Assembly: GCF_028464225.1 (NCBI RefSeq)
Contig: NZ_JAQPCN010000001.1
Coordinates: 62,001-126,000 of the forward strand
Reading direction: 5' to 3'
DNA: 64,000 nt
DNA from: Zeaxanthinibacter sp. PT1
GTDB taxonomy: Bacteria > Bacteroidota > Bacteroidia > Flavobacteriales > Flavobacteriaceae
The notes below the pieces were generated by a model. The model did not search any database. It was given only the letters and a program-made list of their open reading frames with translations, and was not told the DNA's origin. How positions within the stretch are numbered: position 1 is the stretch's first letter; the number at the start of each line of letters is the position of its first letter. Shown here in pieces: positions 25,124 to 33,833 of this stretch. The translations under genes were made by a program, and so were the position numbers.

Positions 25124-26217
25124 ATCTTAATTCCAAAGCCCAGTTCTACAGCTTCTGCTTTGGCGGCATGTGATTTTAAACTAAGGGTTGCATAATAACG
25201 ATCTCCAAAATATCGCTTTAATCCTACCCGGTTGTACACCCTGCCTTCAAAATCGAATGGATAATAGACATAATATCCCAACTGGGTGATGATACTCATC
25301 CGGTTGATATAGAGTTCATGCCCGGCAAAGATACCTACCCTTTTGTAATCCGTATCCGGGTCTACTGCTAGTTCAGGAAAGGAAACCGACTGGAAACGAA
25401 TCAGTTTTTTAAGAAAGTTAGAGAAGAACAGGTCTGTTCCCAAATGAACTGCACTGAATCGCCCCAATCTTTTTTCTGCCGATGCTGTAAAAATATAGAA
25501 GGGAAATTGCCCGGACCCGATAACATCACTTTCGTTTATCCCTGTACTAAACCCCAGGTTATACGCCATACTGCGGTCTAGCTCCCCGGGGGGAGTGACT
25601 TTGAACTCCCTTACCCCCTCGTGGTCCATGTCGTAGACCAGCCCGGCATTAAAAGCGAAGGTATTGGTAGAGGTATTAGGCGCTTTTACATTGGCATTGG
25701 AATAATGCACCAGCGACAAACCGGCCTTCACCCCCAGGGGACCGACCAGGCCTTTTTTCTGGTAATTGAGCATTAAGTATGTAGAACTCATAAAGGCAGT
25801 CCCGTATGCATTGTTCCTGAAATTATCCTCCCTATCATAGGGACTGGTGTTGTAGGCTATCCCCTGCCCTACCCGGAACTGCAGTGCTCTGTTCAGCAAA
25901 TAAAAGTTATAATGCGCATACAGCCCATAATTTTCCCCCAGCACTGTATTCTGCATATCCTGGTAGATAAAAGAATACCCAATATCCGGATAATTAAACG
26001 CACTTTCCCAGGCTTCATCTCCAAAAGTTTCCCGGTTAAGGGCCAGGATCAGACCGGAAGGATGAGAGGTGATAAGGTGACTGATATCCGTGTTATGAAG
26101 TAAAATAGATCCATAGAACAGGTCTGCCCCGAGGGTATAACTAACTGGTGCCTCGTTCTGCTGCGCAGTTAACAGCAAACATTGGCAGAGTAAAGCAAGG
26201 AGGAAGCGGTTTTTCAT
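25120..26217 (-). CDS. Acyloxyacyl hydrolase-like outer membrane protein (PagL family)
   Basis: The 365-residue protein has a signal peptide (about 1-18, ending AQQ) and an alternating beta-barrel pattern. The motif LVHYSNANV fits the catalytic His-x-Ser region of PagL-type lipid A 3-O-deacylases, which remodel lipopolysaccharide. Bacteroidota homologues are longer than the 170-residue PagL, so the enzymatic role is an inference. It begins a three-gene overlapping unit with the GIN protein and the serine hydrolase. Confidence 0.72.
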   Translation of the reverse strand: MKNRFLLALLCQCLLLTAQQNEAPVSYTLGADLFYGSILLHNTDISHLITSHPSGLILALNRETFGDEAWESAFNYPDIGYSFIYQDMQNTVLGENYGLYAHYNFYLLNRALQFRVGQGIAYNTSPYDREDNFRNNAYGTAFMSSTYLMLNYQKKGLVGPLGVKAGLSLVHYSNANVKAPNTSTNTFAFNAGLVYDMDHEGVREFKVTPPGELDRSMAYNLGFSTGINESDVIGSGQFPFYIFTASAEKRLGRFSAVHLGTDLFFSNFLKKLIRFQSVSFPELAVDPDTDYKRVGIFAGHELYINRMSIITQLGYYVYYPFDFEGRVYNRVGLKRYFGDRYYATLSLKSHAAKAEAVELGFGIKI

Positions 26218-26279
26218 GAGGCATAAAAGTAGGAAAAACAGGGGATTCGCTGCGCATAGGATTTAAATAGAAAAGGCGT

Positions 26280-27233
26280 TTAAAACACGGCTTCTGCTAT
26301 CGCTTTGATATTGTCCGATTTACCCATGGAATAATAATGCAAAACGGGTACCCCGGCCTCTTTTAATTCGAGCGACTGGGCAATGGCCCATTCGATCCCC
26401 ACTTGCCGGACCTGTTTGTTATTCTTACAGGCTTCTACGGCATCGACCAGGTCCTGGGGCAGGTCTATTCGGAAAACCTGGGGTAACAGTTGCAGGTGGC
26501 GTTTTACGGCAACCGGCTTTATCCCCGGGATGATAGGCACTGTGATCCCTTCCTCCCTGGCGGCCCGGACAAATTCGAAATACTTTTTATTATCAAAGAA
26601 CATCTGGGTGACCACGTAATGTGCACCTTCGTCTACCTTTTGCTTTAATCGTCTCAAGTCTGTTTTAAGCGAAGGGGCCTCCATATGTTTTTCAGGGTAG
26701 CCTGCAACCCCAATGCAGAAGTCGGCGCAATGGTCTCGCTCTACCACTTCGTGCAAGTACTCCCCGCAATTGAGCTTTTGTATCTGCTGTACCAACTCGG
26801 AGGCATAGGCGTGCCCTCCCCTGGTAGGTTCAAAGTACTTTTCCTCCTTCATCGCGTCTCCCCGTAATGCCATAACGTTTTGTATGCCCAGGTAGTGGCA
26901 ATCAATCAGGAGGTATTCGGTCTCTTCCTTGGTGAAGCCGCCACACAACACATGGGGAATGGTATCCACATTGTATTTGTGTTTTATGGAAGCACAGATC
27001 CCAACGGTACCCGGGCGCATCCGGGTCAGTTTTTTATCCAGCAGCCCGTCCCTGTCTATATAGACATACTCCTCCCGGGAGGTGGTCACATCTATAAAGG
27101 GTGGGTTAAATTCCATTAACGGATCTATATTATCATAAAGCTCCTGTATGTTGTGCCCCTTTACAGGGGGAATGATTTCAAAGGAGAAGAGGGTTTCTCC
27201 ATTAGACTTTTCTATGTGATCCGTAACTTTCAT
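26280..27233 (-). CDS. metF: 5,10-methylenetetrahydrofolate reductase
   Basis: MetF makes 5-methyltetrahydrofolate, the methyl donor for methionine synthase. The flavoprotein barrel is recognisable from SFEIIPPVKG, DVTTSREEY, LALRGD-like MALRGDAMKEE and FCIGVAGYPEKH, with VTQMFFDNKKYFEFV in the middle; 317 residues is near normal. It follows metH by 24 bases and so lies under the same SAM riboswitch. Confidence 0.95.
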   Translation of the reverse strand: MKVTDHIEKSNGETLFSFEIIPPVKGHNIQELYDNIDPLMEFNPPFIDVTTSREEYVYIDRDGLLDKKLTRMRPGTVGICASIKHKYNVDTIPHVLCGGFTKEETEYLLIDCHYLGIQNVMALRGDAMKEEKYFEPTRGGHAYASELVQQIQKLNCGEYLHEVVERDHCADFCIGVAGYPEKHMEAPSLKTDLRRLKQKVDEGAHYVVTQMFFDNKKYFEFVRAAREEGITVPIIPGIKPVAVKRHLQLLPQVFRIDLPQDLVDAVEACKNNKQVRQVGIEWAIAQSLELKEAGVPVLHYYSMGKSDNIKAIAEAVF

Positions 27234-27257
27234 CTTGGAATTGCTTGCTGATTGTAT

Positions 27258-30011
27258 TTATTGATCTGTTTCTTCGGCCAGGTTGGGAGCCAGCCATTTT
27301 TTTGCCTCTTCCAGCTCCATTCCTTTCCTGCCGGCATAATCGGCTACTTGTTGTTCCGTGATCTTACCGACTCCGAAATAGCGGGATTCCGGGTGGGCGA
27401 AGTAATACCCGCTTACACTGGCAGCCGGCCACATGGCCAGGCTTTCTGTCAGCCTTACCCCGATTCGCTCTTCCACCTGCAGTAACTTCCAGATGGTTTT
27501 CTTCTCAAGGTGATCAGGGCAGGCCGGGTAGCCGGGAGCAGGTCTAATACCCCGGTATTCCTCTGCGATGAGGGCATTATTATCCAGTTGTTCAGCTGCG
27601 CTGTATCCCCAGTATTTTTTACGGACCTCCTTGTGCAGGTATTCTGCAAAAGCCTCTGCTAAGCGGTCTGCAAGGGCCTTTACCATGATGGCATTGTAAT
27701 CGTCCAGCTCCTTTTCAAATTTTTCTGCCAGTTCCTGGGTGCCAAAACCCGTGCTGACACAGAAACAACCTATATGATCCTGTATCCCGCTGCTCTTTGG
27801 AGCGATAAAATCCGCCAGGGCAAAGTTGGGTACCCCGGCCCTTTTTTTCAACTGTTGTCTCAGGGTATGGAAAGTCAGGGTGTTACTTCCTACCACTTTC
27901 CTTATGTGCTCGGGCACTTCCAGCTCTATATCGTCATCATGTATGGTGTTTGCCGGGAAGATTCCCCAGACCGCCCTTGCCTTGAGCAGTTTTTCTTTTA
28001 CAATCTTCTTCATTATATGCTGGGCATCCTCAAAGAGTTCACGGGCCTGTGGCCCCACGACCTCATCTTCCAGTATCTGCGGGTATTTACCATGTAGGTC
28101 CCAGCTCCTGAAAAAGGGGGTCCAGTCTATATATTCCAGTAAGGGCTCCAATTCCTGTTCTTCCAAAACATGTATACCAGGAAGCTTAGGGCTAAACAGG
28201 CTATTTTTGTTCCAGTCTATGCGAAACCTGTTTTCCCTTGCATCCCGGATATCCAGGTATTCTTTCCGTTTGCCGCGCTTCAGGAATTTTTCCCTGAAAC
28301 TTTCGTAATCCAGTTTAAGTTCAGATTTATAGCTGGCCGAGTGTTCTTTCTGTAGCAGGTCGCCGACGACGGTAACCGCTCTTGAAGCATCGTTCACATG
28401 CACAACGGCAGAGCTGTACTGGGGGTCAATCTTCACCGCGGTATGCGCTTTGCTGGTGGTAGCACCACCGATCAGCAAGGGCACCGTAAAGCCCTGCCTT
28501 TCCATTTCCTTGGCCAGGAACACCATCTCGTCCAGGGAAGGTGTGATCAGGCCGCTCAGCCCAATCACGTCTACCGCTTCTTCTTTGGCCTTCCGAATGA
28601 TCTTCTCCGGGGGTACCATGACCCCAAGGTCTACGATCTCGTAATTGTTACAGGCCAGCACTACGCTGACAATATTCTTTCCAATATCGTGTACGTCGCC
28701 CTTCACCGTAGCCATCAATATCTTACCATTATTTCCTTTTCCCTGTTCTGCTTCAGGTAAGGATTTCTTTTCTTCTTCTATATAGGGAAGCAGATAGGCA
28801 ACAGCTTTTTTCATCACCCTGGCCGACTTTACCACCTGAGGCAAAAACATCTTTCCGCTGCCAAAGAGGTCCCCGACCACATTCATACCGGTCATCAAAT
28901 GCCCTTCTATCACCTCAATGGGGCGGTCCGCATCCTGCCTGGCCTCCTCCACATCGGCCTCTATATACTGGTCTATTCCTTTTACCAGGGCCCTGGTAAT
29001 ACGCGACTGAAGAGGTTCTTCCCTCCAGCTGAGATCGGCTTTGTTCTCCCTTGCTTTTCCTACAACAGTTTCTGCAAAATCCAGTAGTCGCTCTGTCGCA
29101 TCATCCCGTCGATTCAGGATCACGTCTTCTACCCTCTCCAAGAGATCCTTCGGTATATCGTCATAGACCTCTAACATGGTCGGGTTAACGATCCCAATAT
29201 TCATCCCGGCCTGTATGGCATGGTAGAGGAAAACTGAGTGCATGGCTTCACGGACAGGGTTGTTACCCCTGAAACTGAAAGAAACATTACTGACCCCACC
29301 ACTGACACTGCAATAGGGCAGGTTCTTGCGTACCCAGGCCGTCGCCTCGATAAAATCAAGGGCGTTCCTTTTGTGCTCTTCCATCCCGGTAGCCACGGGG
29401 AAAACATTCAGGTCAAAAATGATATCCTCCGGGGGAAACATCGCCTTCCCTGTCAGTAGGTCGTAGGAGCGCTTGGCTATTTCTATCCGCCTGTCATAAT
29501 TATCGGCCTGCCCCACCTCGTCAAAAGCCATTACGATTACCGCAGCACCATAACGCCTTATAAGCTTGGCCTGCCGCAAAAATTCCTCTTCTCCTTCTTT
29601 CAGGCTGATCGAGTTAACAACGCATTTCCCCTGTACCACCTGCAGCCCTGCTTCAATGATTTCCCATTTAGAACTGTCTATCATAATGGGGACCCGTGCA
29701 ATATCAGGCTCGGCAACCACCAGGTTCAGGAAGCGCACCATAGCTTCTTTACCATCGATCAGGCCATCATCCATATTAATATCGATGATCTGTGCTCCCC
29801 CTTCTACCTGCTCCCGGGCTATCTCCAGGGCCTCCTCAAACTTATCCTCTTTGATAAGCCGCAGGAATTTCCGGGATCCGGCCACGTTGGTTCTTTCCCC
29901 TACATTGACGAAATTGCTTTCCGGGGTGACCACCAGGGGCTCCAGCCCGGACAATTTTAAATAGCGGGTAGCTTTTGCCGTTTTAATGCTTGTCTGTATT
30001 CCGTTTTCCAT
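27258..30011 (-). CDS. metH: Methionine synthase, folate/cobalamin/activation part (split MetH)
   Basis: The 917-residue subunit has the pterin-binding domain (about 20-290, [14 protein letters not shown]), the cobalamin cap and Rossmann domain with the His ligand in [10 protein letters not shown], and the AdoMet-binding reactivation domain ([12 protein letters not shown]). The homocysteine domain that normally begins MetH is encoded by the gene directly upstream, whose stop overlaps this ATG by one base (TAATG). The two proteins must associate to transfer the methyl group from methyltetrahydrofolate to homocysteine. Confidence 0.95.
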   Translation of the reverse strand: MENGIQTSIKTAKATRYLKLSGLEPLVVTPESNFVNVGERTNVAGSRKFLRLIKEDKFEEALEIAREQVEGGAQIIDINMDDGLIDGKEAMVRFLNLVVAEPDIARVPIMIDSSKWEIIEAGLQVVQGKCVVNSISLKEGEEEFLRQAKLIRRYGAAVIVMAFDEVGQADNYDRRIEIAKRSYDLLTGKAMFPPEDIIFDLNVFPVATGMEEHKRNALDFIEATAWVRKNLPYCSVSGGVSNVSFSFRGNNPVREAMHSVFLYHAIQAGMNIGIVNPTMLEVYDDIPKDLLERVEDVILNRRDDATERLLDFAETVVGKARENKADLSWREEPLQSRITRALVKGIDQYIEADVEEARQDADRPIEVIEGHLMTGMNVVGDLFGSGKMFLPQVVKSARVMKKAVAYLLPYIEEEKKSLPEAEQGKGNNGKILMATVKGDVHDIGKNIVSVVLACNNYEIVDLGVMVPPEKIIRKAKEEAVDVIGLSGLITPSLDEMVFLAKEMERQGFTVPLLIGGATTSKAHTAVKIDPQYSSAVVHVNDASRAVTVVGDLLQKEHSASYKSELKLDYESFREKFLKRGKRKEYLDIRDARENRFRIDWNKNSLFSPKLPGIHVLEEQELEPLLEYIDWTPFFRSWDLHGKYPQILEDEVVGPQARELFEDAQHIMKKIVKEKLLKARAVWGIFPANTIHDDDIELEVPEHIRKVVGSNTLTFHTLRQQLKKRAGVPNFALADFIAPKSSGIQDHIGCFCVSTGFGTQELAEKFEKELDDYNAIMVKALADRLAEAFAEYLHKEVRKKYWGYSAAEQLDNNALIAEEYRGIRPAPGYPACPDHLEKKTIWKLLQVEERIGVRLTESLAMWPAASVSGYYFAHPESRYFGVGKITEQQVADYAGRKGMELEEAKKWLAPNLAEETDQ

Positions 30012-31030
30012 TACTGCTGAATCACTTTAGCAGACACCGGGCTAAAGGGTCTTGGTTCGTATTGAGCGGTTAGTTCTGCAATTGCCCTGATGTGTTCCGG
30101 GGTTGTTCCGCAACAGCCGCCGACAATATTGACCAGGTTCTTTTCCAGGTATTCCGCAATCTGATCTGCCATCTGCCTGGCCGACTGATCGTATTCGCCA
30201 AATGCGTTGGGCAGACCTGCATTAGGGTGCGCAGAGATGGCAGCATCGGTCTTGGCAGAAAGAACCTCCAGGTGTGGAACCAGCTGGCTGGCCCCGAGGG
30301 CGCAATTAAAGCCGATAGACAGAATTGGTATATGCGACACCGAGATCAGGAAAGCCTCGGCAGTCTGGCCTGACAAGGTGCGGCCAGAGGCATCCGTAAT
30401 GGTACCACTGATCATGATAGGAGCATCAGAACCTTTTTCTTCTTTTACTTCCTCTATAGCAAACAAGGCAGCTTTAGCATTCAGGGTATCAAAAACAGTC
30501 TCGACGAGGAGCAGGTCCACACCACCATCCAACAGTGCTTCTACCTGTTCGCGGTAGGCTATTTTTAGCTCGTCAAAAGAAACAGCCCTAAACCCGGGAT
30601 CGTTCACATCGGGAGACATACTGGCTGTTTTGTTGGTTGGTCCTATACTGCCGGCGACAAATCGCGGCTTGTCCGGATTTTTCTCAGTGAATTCGTCCGC
30701 CACTTCCCTGGCGATACGGGCCGATTCGTAGTTGAGTTCGCGCACCAAGGATTCCATCCCGTAATCAGCCATGGCTATACTGGTGCCGGAAAAGGTATTG
30801 GTTTCCACGATATCGGCCCCGGCCTCAAAATATTTACGATGGATATCAGCTATGGCCTTGGGCTGGGTAAGGGAGAGCAGATCGTTGTTTCCCTGCAGAT
30901 CGCTCGGCCAATCCTTAAAGCGCTCTCCCCGGAAGTCTTTCTCTTGAAATTTATAGCGTTGCAACATGGTACCCATGGCACCATCCAGTACCAGGATACG
31001 CTTTTTTAAAATGTCTTCAATCCTACTCAT
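30011..31030 (-). CDS. Homocysteine S-methyltransferase domain protein (split MetH N-terminal part)
   Basis: The 339-residue protein is the zinc-dependent homocysteine-binding barrel of methionine synthase. The zinc ligands are seen in GFNCALGA and [11 protein letters not shown], and the start ([16 protein letters not shown]) is the usual MetH N terminus. It lies 77 bases downstream of a SAM riboswitch and is translationally coupled to the rest of metH. Confidence 0.93.
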   Translation of the reverse strand: MSRIEDILKKRILVLDGAMGTMLQRYKFQEKDFRGERFKDWPSDLQGNNDLLSLTQPKAIADIHRKYFEAGADIVETNTFSGTSIAMADYGMESLVRELNYESARIAREVADEFTEKNPDKPRFVAGSIGPTNKTASMSPDVNDPGFRAVSFDELKIAYREQVEALLDGGVDLLLVETVFDTLNAKAALFAIEEVKEEKGSDAPIMISGTITDASGRTLSGQTAEAFLISVSHIPILSIGFNCALGASQLVPHLEVLSAKTDAAISAHPNAGLPNAFGEYDQSARQMADQIAEYLEKNLVNIVGGCCGTTPEHIRAIAELTAQYEPRPFSPVSAKVIQQ

Positions 31031-31107
31031 GCAGCTAATTATTAAATTTTTGCCAGCGAAGGATATATCAAGATAGGGATAGGAAGGGACGGATGTCCTT
31101 TCTTTTT

Positions 31108-31210
31108 GTTATCTATTCCCGTATGTACGGGATAGAATGTAGCACCTTCTTTAAAGATAAAGGGTTGCTAAGGTTTCATCGGGTCTATTCCCTCCGCCTT
31201 TCTTGATAAC
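31108..31210 (-). promoter_or_regulatory. SAM-I riboswitch upstream of metH-metF
   Basis: On the minus strand the aptamer starts GTTATCAAGAAAGG and ends GGAATAGATAAC, so GTTATC/GATAAC closes P1. Inside are the S-box core elements GGAGGGA, GAAACCTTAGCAACC and GGTGCTACATTC, and a CCCGTACATACGGG hairpin. This is the canonical SAM-I arrangement. I do not see an obvious U-tract terminator between it and the gene, so the expression platform is unclear. Confidence 0.93.
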
Positions 31211-31235
31211 CTTTCAATGTGGTAATGAACTGATA

Positions 31236-31266
31236 CAAAGAAACAGTACGGCCATTTTAAAAGCAA
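31236..31266 (-). promoter_or_regulatory. Promoter upstream of the metH riboswitch
   Basis: The minus strand has TTG (31264-31266), 20 bases, then TTTCTTTG (31236-31243), seven of eight matches to TAnnTTTG. Transcription would begin a few bases before the riboswitch. Confidence 0.5.
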
Positions 31267-31338
31267 GGATTTGACCGTTTATTTTAAACCGGCCACAGGC
31301 AGGCTGCAGCCGTTATTATAATTCTGTTTGTTGTACAA

Positions 31339-32403
31339 TCAGGCAAGTATACTCTGAACCACTTCTTTCTTGGCTTCTTTCACCGATCCGTCAAAACCGG
31401 TTACTCCACCAACAGTAGTATATTTCATTACATACCTTTTACCGGGGTTGATTCGCTGGTAGGCACTCTGACACATGACAGCTGCTTCGTGGAAGCCGGA
31501 GAGAATCAATTTGAGTTTACCGGGATAGGTGTTTACATCACCGATGGCATAGACCCCGGGAATATTGGTCTGGTAGTCGTATGAATTATTCACCTTAATG
31601 GCGTTCTTTTCAATTTCCAGACCCCAATCCCCAATAGGTCCCAATTTTGGTGAGAGTCCGAATAAGGGGATAAAATGATCCGTTTCTACATAGGATTCAC
31701 CTTTGGTCTTATCGTTGTGCTCTACGACAACGGCCTCCAAGTGCTCATCCCCGTACAACTTCTTCACTTCGGCCTCGGTAAATAGTTTGATCTTGCCTTC
31801 TTTGGCCAGGGCGGCCGCTTTTTCCACGGAATCCAAAGCCCCTCGGAATTCGTTCCTTCGGTGTACCAGGGAGACTTCAGCTGCTATATCGGCCAGGAAG
31901 ATAGACCAGTCCAGGGCCGAATCTCCGCCCCCGGCGATGACCACCTTTTTATCCCGGTAAACTTCCGGATCTTTCACCATGTACGCAACACCCCTATCTT
32001 CAAAATCATCTATGTTTTGTATCGGGGGTTTACGAGGTTCGAACGATCCCAGTCCGCCTGCAATAACCACCACCGGCGCATGGTGGGCGGTGCCCTTGTT
32101 GGTGGTCACCACGAAAGTACCATCTTCCAGGGTTTCCAGGTTCTGTGCCCTTTCACCCAGGGTAAAGCCGGGGCTGAATGGCTTTATCTGTTCCATCAGC
32201 CGGTCTACCAAATCACCTGCAAGGATCTCCGGGTAAGCCGGGATGTCATAGATGGGTTTTTTAGGATAGATCTCGGAACACTGCCCGCCCGGTTGGGGAA
32301 GGGCATCGATGAGATGCGTTTTCAGTTTAAGCAGCCCGGCTTCGAATACCGTGAATAAACCGGTGGGGCCCGCACCAATGATGATGATATCTGTCTTGAT
32401 CAT
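31339..32403 (-). CDS. Thioredoxin-reductase-like ferredoxin/flavodoxin-NADP+ reductase
   Basis: The 354-residue flavoprotein has the FAD loop GAGPTGLF, the NADP loop GGGDSALDW and the C-terminal GDVNTYPGKLKLI, but no CxxC redox pair, which separates it from thioredoxin reductase and matches the YumC/FNR type. It probably passes electrons from NADPH to ferredoxin for the sulfite reductase encoded just upstream in the same direction. Confidence 0.88.
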   Translation of the reverse strand: MIKTDIIIIGAGPTGLFTVFEAGLLKLKTHLIDALPQPGGQCSEIYPKKPIYDIPAYPEILAGDLVDRLMEQIKPFSPGFTLGERAQNLETLEDGTFVVTTNKGTAHHAPVVVIAGGLGSFEPRKPPIQNIDDFEDRGVAYMVKDPEVYRDKKVVIAGGGDSALDWSIFLADIAAEVSLVHRRNEFRGALDSVEKAAALAKEGKIKLFTEAEVKKLYGDEHLEAVVVEHNDKTKGESYVETDHFIPLFGLSPKLGPIGDWGLEIEKNAIKVNNSYDYQTNIPGVYAIGDVNTYPGKLKLILSGFHEAAVMCQSAYQRINPGKRYVMKYTTVGGVTGFDGSVKEAKKEVVQSILA

Positions 32404-32426
32404 AACGTATTTCTATGCTTAAATAT

Positions 32427-33029
32427 TCAATTCTCTTTATCCCGGAATACTTCTTCCCCGACCAGGCTCCGGGTTACTTTGTTCATTTCATTTACTTTAT
32501 ACTCAAAGTCGCCCTTCAGCTTCTTCCGGTAAGCATTGAGGTTAAGAACCATCTGGTCTATATTATCCGGGATCACCTCCTCGAAGAATTGCCTCAGTCT
32601 TTTGGCCGTGGTCGGGGAAGTGCCATTGGTAGAGATGGCCACTTTTACATTTCCCTTGGTCACGATTCCCCCCATATAGAAATCGCAGTACGGGGGATTA
32701 TCCGCAACGTTCACCAGTTTATCACGCTCCCTGCATTCCCGGTATACCCTGATGTTGACCTCGGGCTGATCCGTGGTCGCGATAACCATATGCTTACCCT
32801 GCAGGTAATGCGTATGATAGACATCCTCTATTAGCTCAACATTAAAGGATTGAGCCAGGTCCCTGGTGGCCTCCCTGAAAAATGGGGCAACCATGGTAAC
32901 TACGGCATCCGGACTGGATTTAGTCAGGAAATGAAGTTTTTCTTCAGCCACGTTGCCCCCACCTACAATGAGAATCTTCAGGTTCCTTGTCTTTAAGAAG
33001 ACAGGATATAAATTATTTCGCTCTTTCAT
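32427..33029 (-). CDS. Precorrin-2 dehydrogenase / sirohydrochlorin ferrochelatase
   Basis: The 200-residue protein matches the N-terminal part of CysG (Met8-like): NAD loop in ILIVGGGNVAEEKL, then VNVADNPPYCDFYMGG and ISTNGTSPTTAKRLRQFFEE. It oxidises precorrin-2 and inserts iron to give siroheme, the cofactor of the neighbouring sulfite reductase. Its start overlaps the end of the methyltransferase gene. Confidence 0.92.
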   Translation of the reverse strand: MKERNNLYPVFLKTRNLKILIVGGGNVAEEKLHFLTKSSPDAVVTMVAPFFREATRDLAQSFNVELIEDVYHTHYLQGKHMVIATTDQPEVNIRVYRECRERDKLVNVADNPPYCDFYMGGIVTKGNVKVAISTNGTSPTTAKRLRQFFEEVIPDNIDQMVLNLNAYRKKLKGDFEYKVNEMNKVTRSLVGEEVFRDKEN

Positions 33030-33829
33030 GTTTGTACCTCTTGATATAATCCCGACTGCAGTGCTAACAGCCCGGCCCGGTGATTCACTACTTCTCCTAA
33101 GACGATAATGGCCGGGTTGGCCAGTTGCTGTTCTGCAACCACTTGTTCAATACTATTCACTGTCCCTATGCCAACATTCTCGTTGGGCATGGTACCATTC
33201 TGAATAATGGCAACCGGAAGATCGCCCTTTCCCTCCTGCCGGAACAGCTCACATATTTCGCCCAGTTTGGACATCCCCATCAGGATGACTACGGTGGCCG
33301 ATGATTTGGCTGCCAGGGCAACATCGGCGGAGATCTGGTGAGACCTGGTAGTTCCGGTAATCACCCAGAAACTCTCCGAAGCACCTCTTTTAGTAACAGG
33401 GATATGTTGTGATGCGGGTACCGCCAGGCAGGAAGAGATACCCGGCACCATGTCCACGGCCACCCCCTTTGCAGCGGCATATTCCATTTCTTCGGCTCCC
33501 CGCCCAAACACAAAAGGGTCTCCGCCTTTAAGACGAACCACGTGCCCCTGCAAAGCTGCCCGGTTTACGATCAGTTCATTGATCTGCTCCTGCTGGTAGG
33601 CATAACAGCCCTTGCGTTTTCCCACAAAAATATGCTCTGCACCCGGGGCATAGGCCAGTAATGCCGTGTCTACCAGGGCATCGTACAGGACCACTTCTGC
33701 AGACTGCAGGGCTTTTATCGCTTTTAAGGTGATCAGCTCCGCATCCCCTGGCCCTGCGCCAACTACGGTGAGCCTGGGCTCGGGCTTAGGAAATCTTATC
33801 TTATATGGAGAATCATTGTTCTTTTTCAT
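33026..33829 (-). CDS. cobA: Uroporphyrinogen-III C-methyltransferase
   Basis: The 267-residue SAM-dependent enzyme makes precorrin-2, the first step towards siroheme. The signature VGAGPGDAELITLKAIKAL, the loop LKGGDPFVFGRGAEE and the later VPGISSCLAVPA are all present. It is four bases after sulfite reductase and overlaps the next siroheme gene, so the electron acceptor protein and its cofactor are made together. Confidence 0.95.
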   Translation of the reverse strand: MKKNNDSPYKIRFPKPEPRLTVVGAGPGDAELITLKAIKALQSAEVVLYDALVDTALLAYAPGAEHIFVGKRKGCYAYQQEQINELIVNRAALQGHVVRLKGGDPFVFGRGAEEMEYAAAKGVAVDMVPGISSCLAVPASQHIPVTKRGASESFWVITGTTRSHQISADVALAAKSSATVVILMGMSKLGEICELFRQEGKGDLPVAIIQNGTMPNENVGIGTVNSIEQVVAEQQLANPAIIVLGEVVNHRAGLLALQSGLYQEVQT

Positions 33830-33833
33830 GATT

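Noticed and set aside
31267-31338. Terminator after the flavoprotein reductase gene
   Set aside because: AACGGC and GCCGGTT can pair only with a bulge around a long loop and no T run follows clearly.
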